From the NCBI GenBank assembly GCA_965248635.1, contig OZ252114.1:62001-126000 (forward strand): a DNA stretch of 64,000 nucleotides, read 5' to 3'. Every line of letters begins with the position of its first letter. Position 1 is the stretch's first letter. Shown one piece after another: positions 8,397 to 17,397 of this stretch. This DNA comes from CBDAPI01 sp965248635 (lineage in GTDB: Bacteria > Acidobacteriota > UBA6911 > RPQK01 > CBDAPI01). The position numbers and the translations under genes were made by a program. The notes beneath the pieces are model-generated. The model saw only the letters and a program-made list of their open reading frames with translations. It had not been told where the DNA came from and did not search any database.

Positions 8397-9053
8397 TCAG
8401 GCCGAATGGACGGACTGAGCACGCTGTCTCTCGACTTCGTTGAAAGTTTCCAGGAGCATCGAAGCACTGGTTTCCATGTCGAGAGAAAAGTTGGAGACCT
8501 TGCTGGTGAAATAGTTGTAGGCGGTTTGTACGGGCAGAGCGATGATCAACCCGGCTGCAGTCGTGATCAACGCCTCTGAGATACCGGCAGCCACAGCCTG
8601 AGGCTGCCCCAGCCCCACCTCTGCGAGGGCGCTGAAAGCCGAGATCATTCCTACGACGGTTCCCAAAAAGCCGAACAGAGGGGCAACGTTGGCGAGCGTT
8701 GCCAGAATCCACAGGCCCTTCTCGAGCTTGGAGACCTCGTGCAGGGCGACGCTTTCCATGGCCTTCTCAATCTCTTCATGGGACTTTCCGTAACGCAAGA
8801 GCCCGGACTTCAAGGTCGTTGCGACCGGATGGTCGTACTCCTCGCACACTTCAATCGAGTGGCGAAGATCCGATTCTCGTAGAGAGGCCAGGACCTCGGA
8901 GAAAATCTCGGCGGTATCTCCCTTGATTCGAAAGTAGGTGATCGCTCTTTCGACGATGAAAATAATCCCCAGGATCGAGCAGATGACCAGAGGAATCATC
9001 ATCAAGCCACCCTGAACGATGTACTCCCACACTTGTCCGACTAGCAAGACCAC
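8397..9053 (-). CDS. MotA/TolQ/ExbB proton-channel family protein
   Basis: The 218-residue protein has the TolQ topology: one helix near residues 15-35 (GGLMMIPLVICSILGIIFIVERAI), a cytoplasmic loop, then two helices at about 125-145 and 165-190. The conserved stretch LWILATLANVAPLFGFLGTVVGMI and a downstream threonine-rich helix (ALITTAAGLIIALPVQTAYN) match the family. It heads the operon and is preceded by a convincing sigma70 promoter at 9139-9168. No TonB, TolA or TolB is adjacent, so whether it serves Tol-Pal or TonB import cannot be decided. Confidence 0.93.
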   Translation of the reverse strand: MVLLVGQVWEYIVQGGLMMIPLVICSILGIIFIVERAITYFRIKGDTAEIFSEVLASLRESDLRHSIEVCEEYDHPVATTLKSGLLRYGKSHEEIEKAMESVALHEVSKLEKGLWILATLANVAPLFGFLGTVVGMISAFSALAEVGLGQPQAVAAGISEALITTAAGLIIALPVQTAYNYFTSKVSNFSLDMETSASMLLETFNEVERQRAQSVHSA

Positions 9054-9138
9054 TTTGTTGTTCCTCCAGCAAAACTGTTTTCAAGCATATGATTCTAGAC
9101 TGCCAGGTCGTGCGGAAGTGTCAGACCAGAAGGCAGCC

Positions 9139-9168
9139 AATATAGCCAGCTACGAACTGACAAGTCAA
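9139..9168 (-). promoter_or_regulatory. sigma70-type promoter of the TolQ-TolR operon
   Basis: On the minus strand TTGACT (9163-9168) and TATATT (9139-9144) are separated by 18 nt. The expected start site lies near 9132, leaving about 80 nt of leader before the TolQ-like ATG at 9053. The rest of the 272-nt gap 9054-9325 shows no gene. Confidence 0.65.
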
Positions 9169-9309
9169 TTGATTCAGCAGGTTAGATGGTAACGCCTTCC
9201 CCCGGCATCCAGCACAACATAGAGACGAACAAACCCGCCTAAAGTTTGCTCGAAAGCGAAGTTCTCGTTTTGGGCGAGAGGTTTCCGGAGCCACGGGAGC
9301 CGCGTCTTC

Positions 9310-9326
9310 ACCCGGATGATCCGGGT
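9310..9326 (-). terminator. hairpin at the stop codon of the NtrC-type regulator
   Basis: A perfect 8-bp inverted repeat with a one-base centre (ACCCGGATgATCCGGGT) overlaps the end of the regulator gene. There is no T tract after it on the minus strand, so it may only be a weak or RNA-stabilising hairpin. Confidence 0.3.
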
Positions 9327-10714
9327 TAACGGTTCGGCACCTTGATTTTCATTCTCTTCAGCTTTTCATTGAGTGTCGTTGGATTGACCCTGAGCAGGGA
9401 AGCTGCCTTCTTCTGATTCCAGTCGCTTTTCTGGAGGGCCGTTTTGATCAGATTCTTCTCAAACTCGAGAACCAGGTCCTTCAGGGAAGTGCCCTTCGTC
9501 CCCAGGTCCAGTTTACTGATGCTGACGGAGGTCGATTCGAGGACCTCCCGAGGAAAAAGTTCTTCCCCGATGATACTGTCATCAGGTGCCAGCACGACGG
9601 CTCGCTCGATCACGTTCTCGAGTTCTCTCACGTTACCGGGCCAGTCATATTCCATGAGAATTTTCAGCCCACCCTGGTCTAGCGAACAAAGCGGCGCACT
9701 GTTCTCCTCGCAAAAGCGATGGATGAAGTGGTCGACCAGCAGTGGAATGTCGTCCTTACGTTCCCGCAGAGGAGGGAGAGAAAGTGTAATAACATTCAGG
9801 CGGTAGTAGAGGTCCTCACGAAACTCACCTTTCTGGATCGCCTTGCGAAGCTCGATGTTAGTGGCGGCGATGATCCGAACGTCAACCTTAACGTTCTCAA
9901 TTCCTCCAACTCGCCGAAACTCGCGTTCCTGGATGACTCGTAGCAGCTTGGCCTGAGTCTCGAGCGGCAGATTTCCGATCTCATCCAGGAAAATGGTTCC
10001 ACCGTTGGCCGCCTCGAACAGTCCCTTCTTGCTGCTGGTGGCACCGGTAAAGGCCCCTCGCAGATGCCCGAATAGCTCGCTTTCGAGGAGATCGAAGGGA
10101 ATGGTACCGCTGTTAACCGCGAGGAACGGGCCGTCTGCTCGACTGCTGCAGTTATGGACGGCTTTGGCAATGAGCTCCTTTCCCGTGCCGCTTTCACCCG
10201 TGATCATCACGGTACTGCGTCGGGGTCCAACCTGAGAAACAACTTCAAAGAGCTGGCGCATTTTCTCGCTCTTGCCGACGATGTTCTGGAAGCCGGCCTG
10301 GGTGCGCAGAGTTTTCTTGAGTTGCTGGTTCTCACTGAGCAGCTTCTGTTTCTCGAGGCCGTTCTTGATCACCAGAAGCAGTTCGTCATTCTTGAACGGT
10401 TTTGTGATGAAGTCGAAGGCTCCTTTTCTGGTAGCCGAGACCGCGTTCTCGATAGATGCGTAGGCCGTGATCATGATGACCACGATCTCGGGAAACTTCC
10501 CGGTGAACTCGGACAGGACATCCAGACCTCCCATTCCGGGCAGCATCAGGTCCAGCAGAACGAGATCGAATGGTTGATCCCTGGCCTCCTCCAGGCCCTC
10601 TTCTCCAGTGGCGACGGTCGTCACCGTGTAACCTTTCCGGCGCAAGAGTCGCGCGATCACCTCGCGCATGATCTCTTCATCATCTATGACGAGGACGGAG
10701 GCAAGTTGCGGCAT
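9326..10714 (-). CDS. sigma54-dependent NtrC-family response regulator
   Basis: The 462-residue protein has three parts. A receiver domain (1-120) carries the phosphoacceptor Asp in DLVLLDLMLPGMGG and the switch lysine in FITKPF. The AAA+ domain (about 145-385) carries Walker A GESGTGKE, the sigma54-contact loop GAFTGA and Walker B GGTIFLDEIG. A Fis-type helix-turn-helix ends it (DWNQKKAASLLRVNPTTLNE). It lies 24 nt downstream of the histidine kinase gene and is almost certainly its partner. A sigma54 promoter upstream of the kinase suggests that this activator controls its own operon. Confidence 0.95.
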   Translation of the reverse strand: MPQLASVLVIDDEEIMREVIARLLRRKGYTVTTVATGEEGLEEARDQPFDLVLLDLMLPGMGGLDVLSEFTGKFPEIVVIMITAYASIENAVSATRKGAFDFITKPFKNDELLLVIKNGLEKQKLLSENQQLKKTLRTQAGFQNIVGKSEKMRQLFEVVSQVGPRRSTVMITGESGTGKELIAKAVHNCSSRADGPFLAVNSGTIPFDLLESELFGHLRGAFTGATSSKKGLFEAANGGTIFLDEIGNLPLETQAKLLRVIQEREFRRVGGIENVKVDVRIIAATNIELRKAIQKGEFREDLYYRLNVITLSLPPLRERKDDIPLLVDHFIHRFCEENSAPLCSLDQGGLKILMEYDWPGNVRELENVIERAVVLAPDDSIIGEELFPREVLESTSVSISKLDLGTKGTSLKDLVLEFEKNLIKTALQKSDWNQKKAASLLRVNPTTLNEKLKRMKIKVPNR

Positions 10715-10738
10715 AGCGATCGTCTTAGGAGTACTTAG

Positions 10739-13588
10739 TCAGTGGAGGCGCTTGATGGGCAGCTGGATGGTGAATACAGTCCCATCACCTTCCCGGCTCT
10801 CCACCATGATCCTACCAGAATGCTCCTGGATGATCCCGTAGGTCACAGAGAGTCCGAGCCCTGTTCCCCTGCCCAGGGTCTTGGTGGTAAAGAACGGATC
10901 GTAGATCTTTTTGATGGCATCGGGCGAGATTCCGCCTCCGGTATCCCGAATCTCGATGAGCAGATGGGAGTCTCTGGTTGCGGAGAGAACGGCCACTTCT
11001 CCCCCCTCTGGCATGGCATCCCGGGCGTTGAGAAACAGGTTCATGAAGACCTGCTGCAGTCGTCCGCCGTTCCCGATGGTGGCAGGCAGGCCCGGATCTA
11101 AATCGAGTTCGACCTCGATGCCGATGTTCTTGAAGGAGTGATCAAGCAGAGAGAGTGTTTCCAACATCAGGGAGTTGACGTTGACCTCCTGGAAGTCACT
11201 GTCGCTGATGCGGGCAAAGTTGAGAAGGTTGTTGATGATCTCCGAGGCTCGAAAGCTCTGCCTCTCGATCTTCTGCAGTAGTTCTCTGCGAGGGTCGTCG
11301 CTCTGGATGTCTTCGAGCAGCATCTGTGCATAACTGGAGATCCCGGCAAGTGGAGTGTTCACTTCGTGAGCGACACCCGCAGCAAACAACCCAATGGAGC
11401 TCAGCTTCTCTGCCTGTAGCAACTGGTTCTCGAGTCGTGCCTTGTTGGTCACGTCGTCCATGACCACAAGGGTTCCGGTGTTTGTGTTGTTGTTGGAAAC
11501 AAATGGTGCCAGGATCACGCCAACCAGGCGTGTTTCCTGGTCGGCGCATTCCAGATGAAGCTTGGGCAAGTGGGCAGTTCGCGGAACCGCCCATCCGCTC
11601 TGACCGGTAAAGCGCTTCAGCGTCCTCAGAAAGGTTGTCGGAAAGATCTTTGTTATATCCTTTCCCACCGCTTCTTCGGAAGCGAGGCCATAGAGTCTTT
11701 CCAGGGCACTGTTCCAGGTCGTGACGATCCCTTCCGGGTCGAGGACGCAGACGCCGACGGTGATGCTCCCGACCACGTTCTCGTAGTAAACCTTGAGCTC
11801 AGCCAGTTCAGAAGCGTTTGCCTCCAGAGATCGGTACAGAAGGGCATTGTCGAGGGCTATCGCGGCGTAATCCGAGAAGGTCCTAATCAAATGCAGGTCG
11901 GCGCTGCTGAGGAACTGTTCATCTCTTCGCGAGCCGAAGGAGAGAAGTCCGATAACTTGATCTCGGGTGCGCAGAGGCTGCAAGTACTGGAGTCCCAGCG
12001 CGTCAGCTGCCGCGGCTGTCTCTGCTGGAAACACGGAGTTGCGCCGGGCGATGGCACCTGGATCCCGATCAAGCCACTGGAGGCTCTCGTTGGGGAGAGG
12101 AAGCACCGGGCTTCGAGGTCCGGGCTGCCCATCAGGTGAAAAGAGCTGGAAAGTCTGACTGGAAGAGGACTCCTCTCGTTTCAGAAACACCTGGACTGGA
12201 GCCACGTCCAGGGTCCGAGTCAATCCCACAGAGAGCTTCTCAACCAGTACCGGCAGACTGACATGCGAACTCAGAGCCTGTCCAAACTCGGCAAAAGACT
12301 GCCTGTAGTCGTATCGGCCTTTGTAGAAATAACGGTCAATCTGCTCCTGGATTCTGCTCTGGAGTGGGGCAAACAGGAAGGCGACGATCAGGGCGGCCGC
12401 GGCGAAAATGAAAAAACCGGACTCTCCGGCCATCCCCTCCGCAGCCTTCCCGATCAGGAGAGTCAGGACCACATAGAGAACCACCAGTGCGGAACTCGAG
12501 AGCAAGTAGGAAAGACTCTGCTTGAAGAAAAGATCCACGTCCATGAGCCGGTAGCGGGCGATTGCATAGGCAAAGGACAGAGGGATAAAGAGCAACGATA
12601 GGACGGACGCCTCCATCCACGGTTCGATTGGCCATCTGAGCAGAAAGGGGAGTCCATAGCCTCCCAGTAAGGGCCCGATGGCGGCAACCGTCCCGAAAGC
12701 GACCCACTTGAGTTGCTGCTTTTCAGACGAGTCTGCCCAACTGCGTCTCAGAACCAGGACCCATGCGCCGAAGACCAGAAAAGCCGCAAAGTGAAGGAGG
12801 TGAAGCCAGTCGAAGAAGGCTAGAAAAGAGGGCGTTCTGGGCAGATGCAGAATCGTAAGCCAGTCCGCAAACCAAGCCGCGAAGACGACCAGCAGAAAGA
12901 GCCCTGGGATGTAGAGAAGGACAGCCGCTAGAGGTCTCCTTTCCAGCCAGGCCAGAGATCGGGGAAAACGGTAGCAATAGTGAACAAAGAGAGGGGGCAG
13001 TAACAAGAACGCCGCAACGTCAAGCCAATAGATCAAGAGGTCGAAGGAATCGGCCCGGCCGGAATAGCGGTAGAGCAAAAGTACGAAGGCCACCAGGCTG
13101 ACCAGGTAAAAGTGAAACGCCCCGGGCGTGCTCCAGCTCCGAACAAAGATAAGCAGGCCAGCCATCAGGAATCCTCCGGCCACCACGGCCAGAAGGACAT
13201 CCGTCCGGGTGACTCGAGAGCGCCGAATCATAAATAGCGAGACGCTCTCTTCGCTGCCGTCCCGGTGCTGGACCAGGTAGGTTGCCGGTGTGTTCTCGGG
13301 CAGCCTTTGCGCTAAAACTTCTTGCACTTCCGTCAGATCGTCAAGGTTCCCGATCGGGATTCCATTGATCTCGATGAGCAGGTCGCCGGGATCCAGAGAC
13401 ATGGCGCTACTGACCAAAGACTGAGGTGTGAACCCATCGATTTCAACGCCGCGAAGAGATTCCTTCCACTGAATGCCATCGGTGGCCTGTTGCCACTGGC
13501 TTCGGTCTACCAGGTTCAGTACGCCCAGGTAGAGCGCACCTCCAGAAAGTACCAGTACTAGAATCATCTTGAGTCTTGACGAAGACAT
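10739..13588 (-). CDS. membrane histidine kinase with PDZ, multi-TM, GAF and PAS domains
   Basis: The 949-residue protein begins with a helix (7-27), then a PDZ-like extracytoplasmic domain (about 40-115; MSLDPGDLLIEINGIPIGNL). A block of about eight helices (130-400) follows, then a RYFYKGRYDYR linker, a GAF domain (about 440-590) and a PAS domain (about 610-720). The HisKA phosphoacceptor is H741 in AHEVNTPLAG. The HATPase domain has NARDAM (N box), DTGGGI (G1), DPFFTTK (F box) and GTGLGLS (G2). PDZ-plus-multi-TM input domains recall ComP-type kinases, but the ligand is unknown. It is transcribed before the NtrC-type regulator, probably from the sigma54 promoter at 13658-13672. Confidence 0.93.
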   Translation of the reverse strand: MSSSRLKMILVLVLSGGALYLGVLNLVDRSQWQQATDGIQWKESLRGVEIDGFTPQSLVSSAMSLDPGDLLIEINGIPIGNLDDLTEVQEVLAQRLPENTPATYLVQHRDGSEESVSLFMIRRSRVTRTDVLLAVVAGGFLMAGLLIFVRSWSTPGAFHFYLVSLVAFVLLLYRYSGRADSFDLLIYWLDVAAFLLLPPLFVHYCYRFPRSLAWLERRPLAAVLLYIPGLFLLVVFAAWFADWLTILHLPRTPSFLAFFDWLHLLHFAAFLVFGAWVLVLRRSWADSSEKQQLKWVAFGTVAAIGPLLGGYGLPFLLRWPIEPWMEASVLSLLFIPLSFAYAIARYRLMDVDLFFKQSLSYLLSSSALVVLYVVLTLLIGKAAEGMAGESGFFIFAAAALIVAFLFAPLQSRIQEQIDRYFYKGRYDYRQSFAEFGQALSSHVSLPVLVEKLSVGLTRTLDVAPVQVFLKREESSSSQTFQLFSPDGQPGPRSPVLPLPNESLQWLDRDPGAIARRNSVFPAETAAAADALGLQYLQPLRTRDQVIGLLSFGSRRDEQFLSSADLHLIRTFSDYAAIALDNALLYRSLEANASELAELKVYYENVVGSITVGVCVLDPEGIVTTWNSALERLYGLASEEAVGKDITKIFPTTFLRTLKRFTGQSGWAVPRTAHLPKLHLECADQETRLVGVILAPFVSNNNTNTGTLVVMDDVTNKARLENQLLQAEKLSSIGLFAAGVAHEVNTPLAGISSYAQMLLEDIQSDDPRRELLQKIERQSFRASEIINNLLNFARISDSDFQEVNVNSLMLETLSLLDHSFKNIGIEVELDLDPGLPATIGNGGRLQQVFMNLFLNARDAMPEGGEVAVLSATRDSHLLIEIRDTGGGISPDAIKKIYDPFFTTKTLGRGTGLGLSVTYGIIQEHSGRIMVESREGDGTVFTIQLPIKRLH

Positions 13589-13657
13589 CTAAATCTCTCA
13601 GGCCTGCCGCAAAATGCGAGGCGATGTCCGGAGACATTTCACCCCAGCATCTGAAAT

Positions 13658-13672
13658 GCAAGTTTTGTGCCA
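13658..13672 (-). promoter_or_regulatory. sigma54 (RpoN) -24/-12 promoter
   Basis: Read on the minus strand, TGGCAC-N5-TTGC matches the -24/-12 consensus at every position (-24 box 13667-13672, -12 box 13658-13661). It points at the kinase ATG at 13588, roughly 60 nt downstream of the predicted start site. The rest of the gap 13589-13865 shows nothing else I recognise. Confidence 0.75.
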
Positions 13673-13865
13673 GCTGCGGCCATCCCTCTTAAAGACAGCC
13701 TAAAGCACTCTTTGCAAAAGACTTAAAGCTCCCTATCGAAATGCGAAAAGCAGGCGAATGCAGCGCATCGATCCATTGTCTTGGATCAGGCTCCATTTCT
13801 TTGGAGAGTTGTTGCGAGCACACGACAACCTTTGTTTCCGGTCATTGGGTCAGCGGAGGTGAGTA

Positions 13866-15635
13866 CTAGAAATTCACGGCCAGACCGCCGCGCAGGCTTC
13901 TGGGCTGTTGGAGGAGCACGACATGGCCGGCTGAACTGGGAACAACTCCCAGGTTCTCATTGGCCAGATTTCGAATATCGAGCAGAGCTTCCAGGCGGTA
14001 GCCCGTAAGAAAATCGAGGCCCAGAAACTTGACCAGCGACATCGGTACCGGCACGAGTTGCCGGATGAACAGGTTGACGCTACGGTTGGGTGTTTCGTAA
14101 ACGTCCGAAAGAGGATCGACCGTGGTGATGGGATCACCGTAAGGGACGGTTCGAAGAACGGCGGTGATCCGCGTTGATGACCGGGGCACATAGGCCTCCA
14201 GTTCGGCGGCCAACGCATGGTATCCGTGCTGGCGGAAGAGTGCGCCCAGGGCGTAGGGGTCAACCAGTACCTGGTTGTTGAGAGGGTCGATGCTGGGAGC
14301 GCTTCCCCGGATGTATGAAAAAGTGGCCCGAAGGTTGTCAGTGATGCGTCGGTCGACGCTGACGCGATAGCCTTTGGTTCGCGAATGGGAGTCATTGAGA
14401 TCGAGAAAGTCAATTCCCGGGTCTCGCTCGAACCGGGCCAGCACATGAGGCATGGCTCCCAGCAATCGGGAGTCGAAGGCGGCGACTTCGAGCTTCGTGT
14501 TCGACCCCAGTTTCTGTGACAAGCTTGCCTCGTAGTATCGAGCTGTGCCCACTTGGGAATGACCGCGGATCTCGGAAAAGTGAAGGGAGTCGTTGAGCAG
14601 GACCCGTTGACCGTCCGGCAAGGTAACGCTGTTGCTGAGGGTGTCCCGTTTTGAGGACACAGAGACCTGGATCGAAGTCGAGTTCGTCGCTTTGTACACA
14701 ATGGCGGCATTAGGGCTGACGAAATAGTCATTGAAGCGCCGCCGAACCTGGTTCATTTCGGCGCCCCACATGAAGGACAACGCAGGGCCCAATCGCCAGC
14801 GATCCTCAAATCCCAGAGTCAGAACTTTCGTCGTTCCGGGGGCTTTCAAATAGTCTTCTTCCCCAGCGATAAACGACGGATTGTAGAGCAGAGCGAGGCT
14901 GGGTTCGGTATACGCAACTCGACCGTACCCCATCAGCAGCCGAAGCTCGTGGTTTTCTCCCAGGTCGTAGTTCAACCAGTTCTTGATGCGGAAGAGGCTG
15001 TCGGTGCCCGAAGTGAACTGTCCGGCGATGACATATTCGGCGCCGTTTGGAAGCTCGTCCCTGGCCGCGAAATTTGTGGTTGTTCCCCGGGCAGGGTCGC
15101 CCGGGAAGACGATGTGATCCCCACCAAAGCCGGCACTTGTATAGACTTCAACGACCCCATCCTCAAAGATGGCCCGGGGAGAGCCTTCCGGCTGAACCGG
15201 TTCCAGCGTGCGGAAAATGAGGCGAGGGTTGCCTGAAGATCGCAGCAGACTCCTGACACCAACGCTGCGGGCGCTTTCGTACCCGAGTCCCAGGATCTGG
15301 TGAACCACGAGACTAACCACGGCAGTCTCACCGGGACGGATCTCCACGAGTCTATCTATCGGTCCCCGATACAGAGAACTCTTGACCAACAGCCGGTAGC
15401 TGCCCGCGGCCAGGTTCTTCAGGTAAATCTGGCCCAACTGGTCGGTGGTGGTGAGCACGGGGATTCCATTCCTGGAAGCCATGTCCACCAGAGAAACCAG
15501 AAGGTTGGGTCTGCGATCACCATCCTGATCGCGCACCAGCCCGCTCAAGTTGCCCGCTGACCGGGCCAGCAGGCCGGAGCTGGAGAGCAGAAGGACTGCT
15601 AGGAGCACAATTATCCGACGATTCAATCCAAGCAT
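13866..15635 (-). CDS. outer-membrane beta-barrel protein with carboxypeptidase-regulatory-like N-terminal domain
   Basis: The 589-residue protein has a signal peptide (MLGLNRRIIVLLAVLLLSSS), then a carboxypeptidase-regulatory-like beta-sandwich at about 28-110 (GNLSGLVRDQDGDRRPNLLVSLVDM through GSYRLLVKSSLY). The rest is rich in alternating aromatic and polar beta strands and ends in a C-terminal phenylalanine (RGGLAVNF), the outer-membrane insertion signal. This layout resembles small TonB-dependent-receptor-like proteins that are abundant in Acidobacteriota, but no plug domain is evident. Function and ligand are unknown. A good sigma70 promoter lies directly upstream. Confidence 0.75.
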   Translation of the reverse strand: MLGLNRRIIVLLAVLLLSSSGLLARSAGNLSGLVRDQDGDRRPNLLVSLVDMASRNGIPVLTTTDQLGQIYLKNLAAGSYRLLVKSSLYRGPIDRLVEIRPGETAVVSLVVHQILGLGYESARSVGVRSLLRSSGNPRLIFRTLEPVQPEGSPRAIFEDGVVEVYTSAGFGGDHIVFPGDPARGTTTNFAARDELPNGAEYVIAGQFTSGTDSLFRIKNWLNYDLGENHELRLLMGYGRVAYTEPSLALLYNPSFIAGEEDYLKAPGTTKVLTLGFEDRWRLGPALSFMWGAEMNQVRRRFNDYFVSPNAAIVYKATNSTSIQVSVSSKRDTLSNSVTLPDGQRVLLNDSLHFSEIRGHSQVGTARYYEASLSQKLGSNTKLEVAAFDSRLLGAMPHVLARFERDPGIDFLDLNDSHSRTKGYRVSVDRRITDNLRATFSYIRGSAPSIDPLNNQVLVDPYALGALFRQHGYHALAAELEAYVPRSSTRITAVLRTVPYGDPITTVDPLSDVYETPNRSVNLFIRQLVPVPMSLVKFLGLDFLTGYRLEALLDIRNLANENLGVVPSSAGHVVLLQQPRSLRGGLAVNF

Positions 15636-15659
15636 GGACTTTCTCGATCTTGCGGTTGC

Positions 15660-15689
15660 ATTTTAGCCAGGTTAGATCAATATCGTCAA
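15660..15689 (-). promoter_or_regulatory. sigma70-type promoter of the outer-membrane protein gene
   Basis: On the minus strand TTGACG (15684-15689) and TAAAAT (15660-15665) are 18 nt apart. The predicted start site is close to 15653, about 18 nt before the ATG at 15635, so the leader is short. The remaining gap to 15850 shows no gene. Confidence 0.6.
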
Positions 15690-15850
15690 CTTATGGTTCA
15701 AGAACCTCGAACCACTGAGTCGGGTCTCGAACAGTTCGATGCGGGCTCTGAATCGAGCTTTGGCGTGCGCCTGAGTCGAGAAAGTAGACGCACACATCCT
15801 CAACCTAAACGAAGGGAGTGACATGGTGTTGGGGGTTCCGGGTTCCGGCA

Positions 15851-17290
15851 CTAGAGTTCCAGAACTCGCGTCGATATCTGGTCGTTCAGGCCTGTGATCA
15901 GGATGATTCGAAGACTGTGTACTTTTTCGGGGTCAATATCCAGAGATTCTTCCAGAAATCCCTGCCGGGGGGATCCAGGGGCCGCATTGCGGTCATTGAT
16001 CTGGAGCCTGTATTGCCTGAACCAGGTGCCGGCAACCCGGCCTTGTCGATCCAGAGCGACTGCCAGCATTTGGAGCACTTGAGACAGATAACTCGTTGAG
16101 CCTTCTCCTTCCGGTTGAGTCAACTCCAGGCCGAGATGCTCCAGCGGCACCGTTACTCTGACCTTCAGGTGGGGACGTTCCGCCCCGCGTTGCGAATCCC
16201 GGAGGGGCTCCACCGCCAGCAGAAAGGGGAAGTCAGAATACCCCTCAGGTTGCTGGAGAACGGTCAAAAAGGTCCTACCCGTAACTCCGTGGGCCCCCAC
16301 CACGGTTGAGAAGTACCCTTCTGGATGTTCTATACGCAGGGTTCGATGCGTTCCTGTTAGAGAGATTCTTCTGAACTGGCCGTCCAGGGGGAGGCTCGAC
16401 CGATAGGAAGCGGAGTAGTAGCGGGACGTCTGCTCGAGCAAGCCGGGGAGAGTCGTCTCCAGGGCGTCAATGTTCCCCAGCAGGTCTCCACCCGTCGCCC
16501 TTGCCAGCTCACCGAGAGGAGAACCGACCTGATCGACATCGGCGGGGGCGACCGCATAGAGGGTAATTGCAGCGTCGTCCAACAGAATGGAGGCGGTCTT
16601 CGTGTCCAGATCTCGAGGCGAATCCAGAAGGGCCAGTCGGTGACCGAAATAGAGGAGAATTTTCCGCCCCGGAACGTCTTTCAGGGCCCCCAAGACCGTC
16701 ATCAAGTCGCCCTGGGCTCCGTGATCGTAGAGGACCTTGAGTTCATCTGCGGCGGGTCCGGAGCAGGGAGGATGTGTGCAGATGAACAGGTCCGGGTGGA
16801 GCGCCAGGGGCGAGGGAGAATAGGCCGAACCGACAGGCAGGCCCACGAACAACTCGACTCCAAAATAGCGCACCAGATCCTTCATGCTCGAACGACGATT
16901 CTTGAAAGAGGACAACCTGGAAGACCGGTACACTGCAATGGCATCGTTGGGTCTAACCTGTGGTAGAGCTCTGAGCAGCCAGCGCCGAGCGCGAAAGAGC
17001 TGTCTGAGGGTGAGATCGTCGTCGAAGTAGACAACGAAGAGTCGCCGCAGTACCGTGGGGTTCTCTTCCAGGTGGTCGGGGGATTCTCTCAATTCGAGAA
17101 TAGGCCGGGGCAGCCCGTTTTCTGACAAGGCGAGATCGCGCGCCTTCAATCCCCGGACGGGTTCTCCTCGGGCATCGGTAGCCGTGAAGTACACGATTCG
17201 AATCGGAGACGTCGGGGAACCCCCGGGGCTGGCGGCGGACGCGGCGATAGTGCACAGCAAGCACAGACCGGTCGGGAGGAGAGAAACCAT
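15851..17290 (-). CDS. VWA-domain secreted protein, acidobacterial VWFA-related type
   Basis: From the ATG at 17290 the protein has a signal peptide (MVSLLPTGLCLLCTIAASAA), then a short beta domain (RIVYFTATDARGEPVRGLKARDLALSENGLPR) and a von Willebrand A fold whose first strand is LFVVYFDDDLTLRQLF, with a degenerate MIDAS (DDD instead of DxSxS). This N-terminal layout is characteristic of the VWFA-related domain family that is expanded in Acidobacteriota. An in-frame GTG at 17317 would lengthen it by nine residues. Function is unknown; an extracellular protein-binding role is inference. It is followed by the outer-membrane protein gene on the same strand. Confidence 0.75.
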   Translation of the reverse strand: MVSLLPTGLCLLCTIAASAASPGGSPTSPIRIVYFTATDARGEPVRGLKARDLALSENGLPRPILELRESPDHLEENPTVLRRLFVVYFDDDLTLRQLFRARRWLLRALPQVRPNDAIAVYRSSRLSSFKNRRSSMKDLVRYFGVELFVGLPVGSAYSPSPLALHPDLFICTHPPCSGPAADELKVLYDHGAQGDLMTVLGALKDVPGRKILLYFGHRLALLDSPRDLDTKTASILLDDAAITLYAVAPADVDQVGSPLGELARATGGDLLGNIDALETTLPGLLEQTSRYYSASYRSSLPLDGQFRRISLTGTHRTLRIEHPEGYFSTVVGAHGVTGRTFLTVLQQPEGYSDFPFLLAVEPLRDSQRGAERPHLKVRVTVPLEHLGLELTQPEGEGSTSYLSQVLQMLAVALDRQGRVAGTWFRQYRLQINDRNAAPGSPRQGFLEESLDIDPEKVHSLRIILITGLNDQISTRVLEL

Positions 17291-17385
17291 GTCGGAACCC
17301 TGAACAGGCCTTTTCACTTAGCACAATATCAGGAAGGCCTCCGGCAAGTCGAACTAGTGTCCGCAGGTCGCCGGGAATGGCCATG

Positions 17386-17391
17386 TATAAT
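17386..17391 (+). promoter_or_regulatory. -10 element immediately before the gltX stub
   Basis: A perfect TATAAT ends 6 nt before the ATG at 17398. No convincing -35 box lies 16-18 nt upstream. If used, transcription would start at or next to the A of the ATG, giving a leaderless message. Confidence 0.45.
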
Positions 17392-17397
17392 TCTCCG

